Assembly (NCBI RefSeq): GCF_000185905.1 | Contig: NC_014923.1 | Coordinates: 5,913,501 to 5,977,500, forward strand | From: Mesorhizobium ciceri biovar biserrulae WSM1271 | GTDB taxonomy: Bacteria; Pseudomonadota; Alphaproteobacteria; Rhizobiales; Rhizobiaceae | Reading direction: 5' to 3' | DNA: 64,000 bases | Position numbers and translations under genes: made by a program | The notes under the pieces: generated by a model | Databases searched by the model: none | What the model was told of the DNA's origin: nothing | The model's input: only the letters and a program-made list of their open reading frames with translations | In this document: one piece after another, positions 18,314-27,775 of the stretch | Layout of the letters: each line of letters starts with the position of its first letter | Position numbering within the stretch: the stretch's first letter is position 1

Positions 18314-19744
18314 TCAGCTGTTTCCTGCTCGAACCGTTGGTCGCCGGTCGCCCCAGGGTCTGGCGTCTTCCAGATCGCGTGCGACACGGACGAGTGTGGC
18401 CTCGTCGCCAAAGCGGCCAACGATCTGAATACCGATCGGCAGCCCGCTGGCGCTCTGTGCCAAAGGCAAGGACACCGAAGGTTGTCCGGTCACATTGAAT
18501 ACGCCAGTATACTGACAAATCGCCGTATCCGCTTCCACGTATTCCTCTGCAGAGACCGCAGGATTCGTGGCAGAATAGATGCCGCCATGCGGCACGGCCA
18601 CGATTGGCATTGTCGGGGTCAGCAAAATTTCGAACGCATGGATCGCCTCGCCCACGCGGAAACGCATTCTCCGGAGTGCCTCTTGTACGTCCGCCGCTAG
18701 GGAAAGAGGCAAGTCTCGGCAAAATTCATACCGTTTTAGGTTGGCCGGCTCTAAGGTGTTCGCGGTGATGCTGCGCCCCATGGCCCGCGCCGCTTTTTCG
18801 AGCCCACTCGCAGTCGTCGGGTCGAGATATAGGCTGCTGTATTCGACCGGCTCATATGGCGGGTCGATGTCTTGTACCGTGTGCCCCATCTTCTGCAGAA
18901 GCGTTGCCGTCGACTCGACAGCGCGCAGCACTTCCTGATCAAGATTGACCGCGCCCCAACTCGTTCTCGCGACCCCGACCCGCAGACGGCCCGTGGGCTT
19001 TAAGAGTTCGTCCACATAGGGACGGTTCGGTTGGACGATGATAAACGGATCGCCGGGATGGGGACCGGAAAAGACGTCCAGCGCCGCGGCCATGTCGCGG
19101 ACTGTTCGACACAGAATAAACTCGCGGGTGAGACCATACGAACGGTCTTGATTGTTGGGACCGCCTGAAACACGTCCCCTGGACGGATTAAGTCCGACGA
19201 GGCCGCACCATGACGCGGGGATGCGAATTGACCCGCCGCCATCACTGCCGTGGGCAATAGGTGTGATGCCGGCGGCCACAGCCGCTGCCGCTCCCCCGGA
19301 GGAGCCCCCCGCGGCGCGTTCCAGATCCCATGGATTGCCGGTGACGCCACTGAGAATGGACTCTGTCATTACGGAAGAGCCAAGCTCGGGAGTTGTTGTC
19401 CTTCCTATAGTTCGAAGCCCGGCCTCCCGAGCGCGACGAAAAAAATAGCTGTCGGTATCGGGCCGGCAGCCTTTGAACAGTCGGCTTCCTTTTTCCTGGA
19501 GGCGGCCAGCTTCGGCGGCACCGATATCCTTCCGAAGGAACGGCACGCCATGGAAGAGCCCTCCGTCCGCGCCGGCAACGGTTTCAGCATCTTCGTAGAA
19601 TTCCATCACAGCGTTGATCTGCCGATTGACCTCGTCGTGCGCCTCGCGGGCTAGCCGCATCAATTCCGAGGGCGTCACTTCGCCGGCAGCGACAAGAGAG
19701 GCCAAACCGGTGGCATCGTACTCTGCGTATTCACTCACCCTCAT
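18314..19744 (-). CDS. amidase (amidase-signature family)
   Basis: A complete 476-residue amidase-signature enzyme, cytoplasmic. The Ser-cisSer-Lys triad is visible: Lys in PFLRKDIG (near residue 72), cis-Ser in AAGGSSGGAAAA (near 146) and nucleophile Ser in HGSDGGGSIRIPAS (near 170). Members hydrolyse carboxylic amides; the exact substrate cannot be inferred. The start ATG has GAAAGGAT about 9 nt upstream. Module F lies 179 nt upstream, and no other gene is co-transcribed. A fragment of a paralogue lies at 5217-5300. Confidence 0.9.
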   Translation of the reverse strand: MRVSEYAEYDATGLASLVAAGEVTPSELMRLAREAHDEVNRQINAVMEFYEDAETVAGADGGLFHGVPFLRKDIGAAEAGRLQEKGSRLFKGCRPDTDSYFFRRAREAGLRTIGRTTTPELGSSVMTESILSGVTGNPWDLERAAGGSSGGAAAAVAAGITPIAHGSDGGGSIRIPASWCGLVGLNPSRGRVSGGPNNQDRSYGLTREFILCRTVRDMAAALDVFSGPHPGDPFIIVQPNRPYVDELLKPTGRLRVGVARTSWGAVNLDQEVLRAVESTATLLQKMGHTVQDIDPPYEPVEYSSLYLDPTTASGLEKAARAMGRSITANTLEPANLKRYEFCRDLPLSLAADVQEALRRMRFRVGEAIHAFEILLTPTMPIVAVPHGGIYSATNPAVSAEEYVEADTAICQYTGVFNVTGQPSVSLPLAQSASGLPIGIQIVGRFGDEATLVRVARDLEDARPWGDRRPTVRAGNS

Positions 19745-19923
19745 TGCAGCTATCCTTTCTCCTCTGCCTCGTGTCAGCGAGAGAGGGCCGTGGCACGCAC
19801 AGCGCGGTTTGAATTTTCAATTAGTACTAAATCCAACTGGAAAACAGCGGTCGTTTTCCAATGGTAGTGGAGTGCAAATCTCAATTTGGACGACACCCAC
19901 AATCGATCTCGCGCCAGGCCGCA

Positions 19924-19967
19924 GTCAAATACAGTTTTGCGATTCGATTCATCTGAAATTCAGATCG
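19924..19967 (-). promoter_or_regulatory. nod-box-like LysR-type module F
   Basis: Minus strand: CGATCTGAATTTCAGATGA (ATC-N9-GAT), 7 nt, ATC, 10 nt, ATTTGACT; 44 bp. It is the copy most similar to module C over its full length and lies 179 nt upstream of the amidase start. Confidence 0.75.
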
Positions 19968-19969
19968 CA

Positions 19970-21083
19970 AATCGACTATAGCGCCCTGTTGCGGATCCTG
20001 GGCCTGGTGATGGGGATCTGTCCAAACTGTTGGATCACCCCGATGAGGCAGGAAGAGAATAAGCAGAGAACTTTGAGAGGGTACGAGGGAGTTTAGGACG
20101 GCCGACGAAACGTTGAATCTCCCGTCTTTGCGGCCGAGATTCAGCGACTAACGCCAACCTGGAACTGATGACCGTGCACCTGCTTCTCATAGCTCTGCGT
20201 GTGAATCTTACGGATAGGCCGGTGCTGAGCGACAGGCAACTCACGGCCGGCCGCGGCTGCGGCCATAATAACGTCAATACTTTTCGGGTCGTCCCATCGA
20301 ACCGGTCCATGGTGCTGGTAGTCGAGGTCTGCTTCCTTGCAAGGACAAAATTGGAGTTGACCCCTGCTGCCACTCTCACCTCAGAAGCCGGCGGCATGTC
20401 TCGGCTCCATAAGGCAGCACCTCAGCGGCCAAGGCGACGTGATTCAGTTTGGCAGCGCCATGTTGTCAAGTTCACGCGACAGCCCTGAGGGTGAGAGGAA
20501 ATCGAATTCGACGCTAATCCGGCTTTAGCCCCTCAAGACCTGCTCAATGAACGAGCCAGGCCGCGTTGACTCAAACGAAACGGCCACCAGGAAAACGCGG
20601 CTAGGTTCATACCGATTTCAATGGCGAGTTCGCAATGTCTAGGGCCATGATTTTGGCGAACCAGAGCCGATTGGCTGAGTTACTCGACCATAATCCGAAT
20701 GGCCCATCCTATTGAAGCCTTAGATGATGGCTTACGCGTAGAAGGCGAAATACGGCGGCATGGGGAGACGGTAATCACTGCGCATTATTTGCCATCATGC
20801 CTGGTGCCGTAGCGGATCGTGTTGGAATTCGGCGGAGCAGCCTCGGTAGGTTGAGATTATCGGTTCATGCGGCGAGGTCAATCTGTTGATCGAGCGGCTT
20901 GGCGGGGAGCGTGTGCCAACCGTCGATCTTTCGCATTGAGATCTGGCCGGCGCCATCAACGCCCATAACAACATTGCCGCCGTTTCGGCCGAAGGCAGCA
21001 CGGTCTGTTGGTGTGGACGGCCCCCAGCACGGCATCGATCTGCCAGAGTGAGGTCGTTAAAGATCTCAAGCAAAGGAGGCCGT
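19970..21083. other. long intergenic region, no recognisable gene
   Basis: Only short frames without family signatures on either strand. Some may be transposon debris, but I could not assign any. The region ends at an IS110 fragment. Confidence 0.45.
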
Positions 21084-21255
21084 CCGTGGATCAGATTATT
21101 CGAACTGGGATGGACACGTCAAAGCACGTGTTTCAGCTGCATGGGGCGAACGCCGCTGAAGAGCCGACATTGCGCAAGAAACTTCGACGCAAGGAGGTGG
21201 TGGCCTTCTTCGAGAAGCTGCCGCTCGGGTGCCTCGTTGCGGTCATGGATGATTG
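21084..21255 (+). pseudogene. IS110-family transposase, N-terminal fragment
   Basis: VDQIIRTGMDTSKHVFQLHG, NAAEEPTLRKKLRRKEVVAF and FEKLPLGCLVAVMDD are the first 55 residues of an IS110/IS1111-type transposase. A GGAGG-like site precedes the GTG at 21084. The rest is absent: the dipeptide ABC operon abuts from the other side. Confidence 0.85.
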
Positions 21256-21388
21256 AGTTCGCCGTTTCGGGTGCCGGTCAAGGGGGGCGCGGCTTGCTTT
21301 CGCATGCTGTCACCCTGGAGCACGATGCGGTGGGCGTTGTGATCGAGTCTGTCGAGAAGGGGCATCGCCGACGGTGGCGTCACCGCCT

Positions 21389-23410
21389 TCAACTTACCGG
21401 AGAAAGCATGCCACGCCGCTGGAGGCGCTGGAGGTCTTCTGTTCGGATATGGCAACGGATGACATGGCCCGGCTGCACCTCGTTCTGCGGCGGCTCCAGG
21501 GTCTCACAGATTGCGCCAAGCTTGCGTGGGCACCGGTTATGGAAGACGCACCCCTTGGGCGGGTTGGCCGCGGAGGGGATCTCTCCAGAGAGGCGAATGC
21601 GGGTATTCTGGGCACCGTCGAGTTGGGGGACCGCCGAAAGAAGCGCTTCGGTATAGGGGTGGTTTGGTCCTTCGAACACGCTCTCCGATGGCCCCATCTC
21701 CATGATCCGCCCGAGGTAGAGCACGGCAATTCGGTCGGAAAGATACCGAACGACGCCAAGATCGTGAGAGATGAATAGGTAGCTGACATTCCGCTCTACC
21801 TGAAGGTCTGCGAGCAGATTCAGGATCGCCGCCTGCACTGAGACGTCGAGCGCCGACGTAGGCTCGTCGCAGACCAAAACGCGAGGGTCGCCGGCGAAAC
21901 TGCGCGCTATGGCGACGCGCTGCTTGAGCCCACCGGAAAGCTGGCGCGGACGGAGCGATAGATGTCGAGGCGTCAGGCGGACTGCGGCCACGAGCGCATT
22001 GAGACGGCCAGTCAAGTCGGCGCCACGATAGCCGCCGAGCTTTCGCAACGCGCGGCCAATGATCCGAGAGACCGAATGCGAGCGGTTCAGCGCTGAATCC
22101 GGATTCTGAAAGACGATCTGCACCGCTTTCACCTCTTCATCTCGGCGCCGATCGAGACTGGCGGCCAGAGGCCTGCCGTCAAGCTCGATGGCCCCGCCGG
22201 GATCCGGCGGCACCAAGCCCAAGAGCATTCGCGCTAGCGTCGTTTTGCCGGAGCCAGACTCACCGACCAGACCTAGTGTTTCCCCAGGCAGAAGACTTAG
22301 CGAAACACCGGCGACCGCACGGATCGCGTGGCTCCCCTGACCATAAGTTTTCGAGAGATTGCTAACCCGAAGTACCGGCGCGGCCCCCCACGAAGACTTT
22401 AGATTTACAAGATCGCTTGGCGTACTCCGCGGAATATTGACGGCCCGATCCGGGTAGTGGCAACGCACGAGTCTACCGCAATCTTCCCGCAGTTCCGGCA
22501 CTTCCGCGCGACACCGGTCGTCGGCGATCGCACAGCGCTCCGCGAAGGGGCAACCGGAGATCAGCGCGCCGGGCGCGGGTAGAAAACCCGGAATGTTATC
22601 GAGCCGTCGCTGGTCCTTTCGCTGCCCGCCCCGAGGTAGGCAACGCAAGAGCGAGACAGTGTAGGGATGGCGTGGAGAACTCAATATCTCACGGGTCAGC
22701 CCTTCCTCAACCAGCATCCCTGCATAGAGGACACCGACGCGATCGGACATCTTGGCCACCACGGCGAGGTTGTGGCTGATGAACAAGATTGAGGTGCCGA
22801 GCTCGCGCCGAAGATCGGAGATGAGGTCGAGGGCCTCAGCCTCCACGGTGGCGTCAAGGCCGGTCGTGGGCTCGTCCAGAATCAGCATCTTCGGATCGCT
22901 CGCCAGTGCCATGGCAATCGTCACCCGTTGCTGCATGCCTCCCGAAAGTTGATGTGGATAGCGCATCATAACCGAGCCGGGATCGGCGATGCGCACCTTT
23001 TGCAGCATCTCTAGCGAACGCATTTCGCGCTCGGCAGAAGGGACGCCCATCACCTCGAACACCTCGCCCAACTGACACCCCACTTTCAGCGACGGGTTTA
23101 GCGCTTTGCTGGGATCCTGGTAGACCATCGAGACAGTTCCTGCTCGCAGGTGCCTGAGCGCCTCGGGCCCGAGCCGCATTACATCCGTCCCGTCGAGCAT
23201 CACCGCCCCGCCGGTGATCTTCCCGTTCCGCGGAAGGTACCGAACCACCGCCAGTGCCACGGTGGACTTGCCACAACCGCTTTCGCCGACGAGCCCATAA
23301 GCCTCACCCGGCGCAATCTGCAGACTAACATCGCGCAGCACGGCGCGGTCCCGCCCACCAGACCGGTAAGCGACGGAGAGGCGATCGAGGTGAAGTGCGG
23401 GTTCAGCCAT
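21389..23410 (-). CDS. dipeptide/oligopeptide-type ABC transporter, tandem ATPase
   Basis: About 673 residues carrying two complete ATPases, equivalent to DppD and DppF fused. The first half has Walker A GESGCGKST, signature LSGGMQQRVTIA and Walker B MLILDEPTTGLD; the second has GESGSGKTT, LSGGLKQRVAIARS and VLVCDEPTSALD. Each half ends with the Cys-rich oligopeptide-transporter tail (SGCPFAERCAIADDRC; KGCVFHNRCPRKLGAICE). MAEPALHLDRL at 23410 overlaps the permease stop by 8 nt (ATGGCTGA); an in-frame ATG at 23422 is possible. It is the last gene of the operon and is followed by the IS110 fragment. It energises import through the two permeases upstream. Confidence 0.88.
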   Translation of the reverse strand: MAEPALHLDRLSVAYRSGGRDRAVLRDVSLQIAPGEAYGLVGESGCGKSTVALAVVRYLPRNGKITGGAVMLDGTDVMRLGPEALRHLRAGTVSMVYQDPSKALNPSLKVGCQLGEVFEVMGVPSAEREMRSLEMLQKVRIADPGSVMMRYPHQLSGGMQQRVTIAMALASDPKMLILDEPTTGLDATVEAEALDLISDLRRELGTSILFISHNLAVVAKMSDRVGVLYAGMLVEEGLTREILSSPRHPYTVSLLRCLPRGGQRKDQRRLDNIPGFLPAPGALISGCPFAERCAIADDRCRAEVPELREDCGRLVRCHYPDRAVNIPRSTPSDLVNLKSSWGAAPVLRVSNLSKTYGQGSHAIRAVAGVSLSLLPGETLGLVGESGSGKTTLARMLLGLVPPDPGGAIELDGRPLAASLDRRRDEEVKAVQIVFQNPDSALNRSHSVSRIIGRALRKLGGYRGADLTGRLNALVAAVRLTPRHLSLRPRQLSGGLKQRVAIARSFAGDPRVLVCDEPTSALDVSVQAAILNLLADLQVERNVSYLFISHDLGVVRYLSDRIAVLYLGRIMEMGPSESVFEGPNHPYTEALLSAVPQLDGAQNTRIRLSGEIPSAANPPKGCVFHNRCPRKLGAICETLEPPQNEVQPGHVIRCHIRTEDLQRLQRRGMLSPVS

Positions 23411-24254
23411 CGAGCGCTCCATGCAGCCCTTCGGCCATTAGATTTACCCCGATTACCAGGCTGGCGATGGCCAATGCATCGAATAGCACTGTCCACCAAA
23501 AGCCGCCGCCGATCATTCCGTAGTTGGTCGCGATCGACAGCCCCCAATCCGGCGAAGGTGGCTGCAGGCCGAAGCCAATGAAACTCAACGTGGCGACTGC
23601 GAAGATTGCATAACCGAGACGCACGGCGGATTCGACGAGAATGGGTGGGAGTATGTTAGGTAAGATTTCGACGAACATGATATGGGCGGCGTTCTCGCGG
23701 CGGAGCGTCGCGGCAGCGACGTATTCAAGATCGCGTTCCGACAAGACGGCGGAGCGGACCGTGCGGGCGATGCTTGGCGCGTAGGACAATCCGATAACGA
23801 GAATCACGGACGTCTGCGAGTTGCCCAACGCAACGATGATCAGCAAGGCAATGATGAGCGTGGGGAGCGCCAACACCGCCTCGAGTAGACGGGAGACGAC
23901 ATCATCGATCATTCCACGAAAGTAGCCCGTCACTAGCCCCAGCGCTGTTCCCAATAATGTAGCGAGGCAGGTGGCGACCGGAGCTACGATCAGGATATCG
24001 CGCGATCCAAGGAAAACGCGCGAGAAAATGTCGCGCCCAAGTTGATCCGTGCCGAACCAATGCTCGGTAGAAGGGGGGGCGAGCACATTCATGATGTCAG
24101 CGGCAAACGGGTCGTGAGGCACGAAATAGCGACCAAATAACGCACAGACGACCCAGTACGCGAGAATGGCGGAGCCGAACAAAAACGGGCCCGAGCCTAA
24201 CAGCGCGCTCCGCACCGTAGGCTGGCAACTAGAAGAAGCGGTCAGGTCGGCCAT
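23403..24254 (-). CDS. dipeptide/oligopeptide-type ABC transporter, permease (DppC-like)
   Basis: A 283-residue inner-membrane protein of the DppC/OppC type. It has an N-terminal membrane segment (about 25-45), a periplasmic loop with the family pattern HWFGTDQLGRDIFSRVFLGS, then five membrane segments with an EAA-like loop (YVAAATLRRENAAHIMFVEI). The start codon shares one base with the DppB-like stop (TAATG), indicating coupled translation. It pairs with the DppB-like protein to form the channel. Confidence 0.88.
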   Translation of the reverse strand: MADLTASSSCQPTVRSALLGSGPFLFGSAILAYWVVCALFGRYFVPHDPFAADIMNVLAPPSTEHWFGTDQLGRDIFSRVFLGSRDILIVAPVATCLATLLGTALGLVTGYFRGMIDDVVSRLLEAVLALPTLIIALLIIVALGNSQTSVILVIGLSYAPSIARTVRSAVLSERDLEYVAAATLRRENAAHIMFVEILPNILPPILVESAVRLGYAIFAVATLSFIGFGLQPPSPDWGLSIATNYGMIGGGFWWTVLFDALAIASLVIGVNLMAEGLHGALDG

Positions 24255-25204
24255 TACTCAGCCCCGAGACGGATTCGGGGATTGAGCAGCGCATAAAGCA
24301 GATCTGCAACCATAGTCGCTACCACTAAGGCGATGCCAGTCACTAGCACCCCCGCCTGCAGCATCGGGAAGTCCTTGCTCTGCGCGGCAGAGAAAATAAG
24401 CAATCCAACTCCTTGGTAGCCGAATAGTTTCTCCGTCACCAACAGGCCGCCAATCAGAAAAGCAGTCTGAGTCGCAATAACTGTGATCGTCGGCAAGAGC
24501 GCATTCCGCAGCACATGCCTCCAGATGACCTTCCGCCAGGGCAGGCCTTTTAGAACGGCAGTGCGGGTGTAGTCGGAATCAAGCGCATCGAGCGTTCCTG
24601 CACGGGCCATCCGTGCGATATAGGCGAAAAGCCCCAGCACCAACGGCATCGCCGGCAGAATAAGATAATAAAGTTGTGTCAGCGGCCCTGCACCATCCGG
24701 CCAGGCGGCGGAAACCGGCAGCCAACGCAGCCAAACGCCGAAAATCAGGATCAGCACGATTCCAGTGACGAATTCCGGGAGCACAGTTACCGAGAGACCG
24801 CCAAGGGTAATGATGCGATCAACTGGACGGTTCACGTTTAGCGCTGCCACTATCCCGCCGAGAATACTGAGTGGCACGACGACAGCGAATGCCACCGCGG
24901 CTAGCTTCAACGACTGGCCCAGTGCCGCTTTCACAACGAGGGCTACCGGGCTACGATAGACAAGGGACTCTCCCATGTCGCCGTGCAGGAAGCGCCCTAG
25001 CCAAGAGCCGTACTGGACGAGTAACGGCCTGTCCACACCGAGCCGGTGGTTCAGCGCATCCACCGCTTGTTGATCGGCGAAGGGGCCAAGAATGGCCCGC
25101 CCCACGTTGCCCGGCAGTACCTGCCCGCCGAAAAACACGAGCAGGCTCAGCACGAAGAGTGTAATTATTGCATAGGTAAAGCGCCGGGCAAGGAAACGTT
25201 TCAT
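24254..25204 (-). CDS. dipeptide/oligopeptide-type ABC transporter, permease (DppB-like)
   Basis: A 316-residue permease starting MKRFLARRFTYAIITLFVLS, the usual DppB/OppB opening. Other signatures are LGVDRPLLVQYGSWLGRFLH, the EAA-type loop YTRTAVLKGLPWRKVIWRHV and a final membrane segment near 285-305. Six membrane segments are expected. It follows the binding-protein gene after a hairpin-bearing 68 nt spacer. Confidence 0.88.
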   Translation of the reverse strand: MKRFLARRFTYAIITLFVLSLLVFFGGQVLPGNVGRAILGPFADQQAVDALNHRLGVDRPLLVQYGSWLGRFLHGDMGESLVYRSPVALVVKAALGQSLKLAAVAFAVVVPLSILGGIVAALNVNRPVDRIITLGGLSVTVLPEFVTGIVLILIFGVWLRWLPVSAAWPDGAGPLTQLYYLILPAMPLVLGLFAYIARMARAGTLDALDSDYTRTAVLKGLPWRKVIWRHVLRNALLPTITVIATQTAFLIGGLLVTEKLFGYQGVGLLIFSAAQSKDFPMLQAGVLVTGIALVVATMVADLLYALLNPRIRLGAE

Positions 25205-25235
25205 CGGGGTCCGCTTCTTAAATGATGTACCTGTA

Positions 25236-25264
25236 CGGCGAGGCAGCTAATGCTGCCCTCGCCG
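25236..25264 (-). terminator. intra-operon hairpin between binding protein and permease
   Basis: The inverted repeat CGGCGAGGCAGC / GCTGCCCTCGCCG (one bulged base, TAAT loop) lies 8 nt after the binding-protein stop. It lacks a T tract and is more likely an mRNA-stabilising or attenuating structure. Confidence 0.6.
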
Positions 25265-25272
25265 AGCCAACG

Positions 25273-26937
25273 TTATGTCTTTCCCGCATCCTGTAAGAAC
25301 AATTGCCCGATGGCTGTTGGCTGGACGCCAACGACGCCCTTCTTGGTCGCGATCAGGTAGTCATAGAAGTAGCCGAACAGCAGCGGCGTTTCTTCAAGCA
25401 GTAGCCGCTGAATCTTGCCTGCACCCGCCCGCTGCGCCTCCAAATCGAGCGAGGCCGTGTAGCTGTTGACGAGGTTGTCATATTCCTTGTTCTTGAACTT
25501 GGCCGGATTATAAATGCCGTCGCTCATCAATAGCGATTGGAGGAGAACGTTCGGTACGCCGCGGTGGCCGAAGTCGCCAATGCCCATCACCGAGTCGAGC
25601 CACGGCGATTTGCCGGGGATCACATCGCCATAAAAGGCACTCCGGTCCATGATGTCGAGCTTGAGCTCGACGCCGATCTCCTTCACCCAGTTCTGTAAGA
25701 GCTGGGCATAGGCCGGAATTTCCAGATATTGCGGGGCGGCAAGCGTCACCTGAAAGCCCTTCTCCATCCCCGCCGCCTTCATCAACTCTTTGGCCTTGCG
25801 GATGTCCTGGTTGCGCTGCGGCACGGTCGGATCGGTCATGGGATAGACTTTGGCGAAGGGGCTATCGTTGCCGACTTCGGCGCGGCCTTTCATCAGGCCC
25901 TTTACGAACTTCTCGCGATCCAAACACAGCGCCACCGCCTGACGGACACGTGGATCCCCGAATGGATCCGAGTCACAGTGCATGTGGACTGGCTGGTTCG
26001 CAGTGGATTTTAAGCTAACGATGTCAACGCTCGGGTCGCCTAGCAGTGCCACACCGTCGAGCACGGAGAACTGGTTGACGATGTCGACCTGCCCGGCCTG
26101 CAGCGCAAAGATTTGCGCCCGGATATCCTTGAAGAAGATGAATTCTGTTTTCGCCGGCAGCGCCTTTAGTCCCCAATAATCATCATTGCGGACGAAACTC
26201 GCGCCGACGTTGCGAGTGAACTTCTCGATCTTGAAAGGACCAGTGGCGTCCCAACTTTCCTCGAAATTTCCCGAATAGCCCGCCGGCAAGATAATAGCAT
26301 TGTAGTTGTCGGACGACACCAAGTAAGGGAAACTGCCGCTCGCGCTGTCGAGATGGAACTCGACTGTGTAGTCGTCCACCTTTCGGGTGCCGCCCTTTTG
26401 CAAAATGCCCTTGAAGACGGAAAGCGCGTTTGACGAATTCTTTGGATCCGCCAGTCGATCCATAGTGGCGACGACATCATCGGCCTTCATCTCGCCGCCA
26501 GAATGGAACTTAACGCCTTTTTGTAGCGTGAACGTCCAAACGGTGCCGTCCTGGTTAGGGTTCCAGCTTGTCGCAAGACAGGGCTTCAGCACAAGGTCTG
26601 GCCCGTCGATGCAGAGGAACTCACCGACCTGATTGAGCATCAGGACCCCCCCCGTGTCGCCATTCAGGACGGGGTCGACCACGGTCTGCGGCGCATCGCA
26701 AGCAACTCGAATGGTGGAACCGGGTTGGACGGCCGCTCTCGCTACGGACGGTGTTGCGCCGAGGCCAACCACCAGCGTAGCCTGGCCAAGAAACGGCAGG
26801 GACAGGCCAAGCACACTGCCGTGCCGCAAAAACTCGCGACGACTGACGCGGCCATCGACGTGGCCATCGATCAGGTGGTTCTCGATCGGCGTTAGGCCAG
26901 AGCGAAGACCATCGAGCAAGTAAGTGTTTCGTGTCAC
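25273..26937 (-). CDS. dipeptide/oligopeptide-type ABC transporter, substrate-binding protein
   Basis: A 554-residue SBP family 5 protein. It begins with an unusually long N-region and a twin-arginine-like signal (GRVSRREFLRHGSVLGLSLP) ending near PSVARA. The mature protein has the peptide-binding signatures NQDGTVWTFTLQKGVKFHSG and DDYWG. Tat export would mean it folds before crossing the membrane. GTG 26937 is the likely start because AAGGGGAA lies 7 nt upstream; the longer frame starts with a TTG at 26958 inside that site. It is the first gene of the operon, with module G 227 nt upstream. The ligand is unknown, perhaps a peptide or conjugate handled by the co-regulated amide hydrolases. 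Confidence 0.87.
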   Translation of the reverse strand: MTRNTYLLDGLRSGLTPIENHLIDGHVDGRVSRREFLRHGSVLGLSLPFLGQATLVVGLGATPSVARAAVQPGSTIRVACDAPQTVVDPVLNGDTGGVLMLNQVGEFLCIDGPDLVLKPCLATSWNPNQDGTVWTFTLQKGVKFHSGGEMKADDVVATMDRLADPKNSSNALSVFKGILQKGGTRKVDDYTVEFHLDSASGSFPYLVSSDNYNAIILPAGYSGNFEESWDATGPFKIEKFTRNVGASFVRNDDYWGLKALPAKTEFIFFKDIRAQIFALQAGQVDIVNQFSVLDGVALLGDPSVDIVSLKSTANQPVHMHCDSDPFGDPRVRQAVALCLDREKFVKGLMKGRAEVGNDSPFAKVYPMTDPTVPQRNQDIRKAKELMKAAGMEKGFQVTLAAPQYLEIPAYAQLLQNWVKEIGVELKLDIMDRSAFYGDVIPGKSPWLDSVMGIGDFGHRGVPNVLLQSLLMSDGIYNPAKFKNKEYDNLVNSYTASLDLEAQRAGAGKIQRLLLEETPLLFGYFYDYLIATKKGVVGVQPTAIGQLFLQDAGKT

Positions 26938-27369
26938 AGCGGTTCCCCTTTTTCTCAACGTTGATCGTGCACCTGCGTTTACGCCCGGTTCCGATGTCGT
27001 CGGGAACCCACTGAGCGATTCCTATGGACTTCCGTCCCGACGCCGTTTTCCGCGTCTACTAGCCTTAGCTTCCTGCGGCGAGTGCCACCTTGACGAGGTC
27101 ACAAGTGGCCCAAGCTTGAACGAGGCTTCTTCATTTTTTGATGATCAATTGCGCGGCGGCTCGGAGCAAATACAGTTATTTTATGCTCATCATCTGGGAA
27201 CGAGATGGCCCAGGTCGCCACTGGGACAATGGGTCACCCTTCAGCACATTGCACGGTCAAACTGGGTCCCGCTTCGCCCTCGTTGCAGAAGGCCCCAACG
27301 TGTCCAGGACAACTGATTTGCTCCACTTTCCCGCGCCGACGGGCCCTCAGCGTGGAAGGCGGAGCTTTC
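26938..27369. other. upstream region of the dipeptide ABC operon
   Basis: It holds module G (27165-27208). From about 27330 it enters a block shared with 43225-43440 that ends in an EhuB relic. I see no gene of its own. Confidence 0.5.
27165..27208 (-). promoter_or_regulatory. nod-box-like LysR-type module G
   Basis: Minus strand: CCATCTCGTTCCCAGATGA (ATC-N9-GAT with CATCT/AGATG arms), 7 nt, ATA, 10 nt, ATTTGCTC; 44 bp. AACTGTATTTG is shared with module F. It lies 227 nt upstream of the dipeptide ABC operon. Confidence 0.7.
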
Positions 27370-27775
27370 CGATGTTAAAGCCCGTTCGTTTGATGACGCG
27401 CTCGTCTTGTGCAATCTGCTGATGCGGGAAGCGGGCTCCAAATCGACCGTTCGCTGGGTCTGGGCTTCATCGCTCGGCAAGATCAAGAACGGAGAGACGA
27501 TCCGGATCGGCTTCTCCAACGAGATTCCCTGGGCCTATCCGCGCGACAACAAAGAGCCGCTCGGCTTGGTCAATACGACGCTCGACATTCTGAAGAAGAT
27601 GGGCATCACCAAGGTCGAGCCGATCGTGACGGAATGGGGCTCGCTCGTCCCTAGCCTGCAGGACGGTCGCTTCGACATCATCACCGGCGGCATGTTCATC
27701 CTGCCCAAGCGACTGCAGCAACGTGCCGACAACCGATCCGATCGCCAAGATACGAGTGAGCTGTCTTAGAGTCCG
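27370..27775 (+). pseudogene. ehuB: EhuB-like ectoine-binding-protein relic, copy 1
   Basis: LGKIKNGETIRIGFSNEIPW, KEPLGLVNTTLDILKKMGIT, KVEPIVTEWGSLVPSLQDGR and FDIITGGMFILPKR match the start of the mature ectoine/hydroxyectoine-binding protein EhuB. The frame then shifts, with PTTDPIAKI in the next frame. Signal peptide and C-terminal two thirds are missing. The IS5 element abuts at 27766. A more decayed copy with the same upstream block lies at 43225-43440. Confidence 0.75.
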
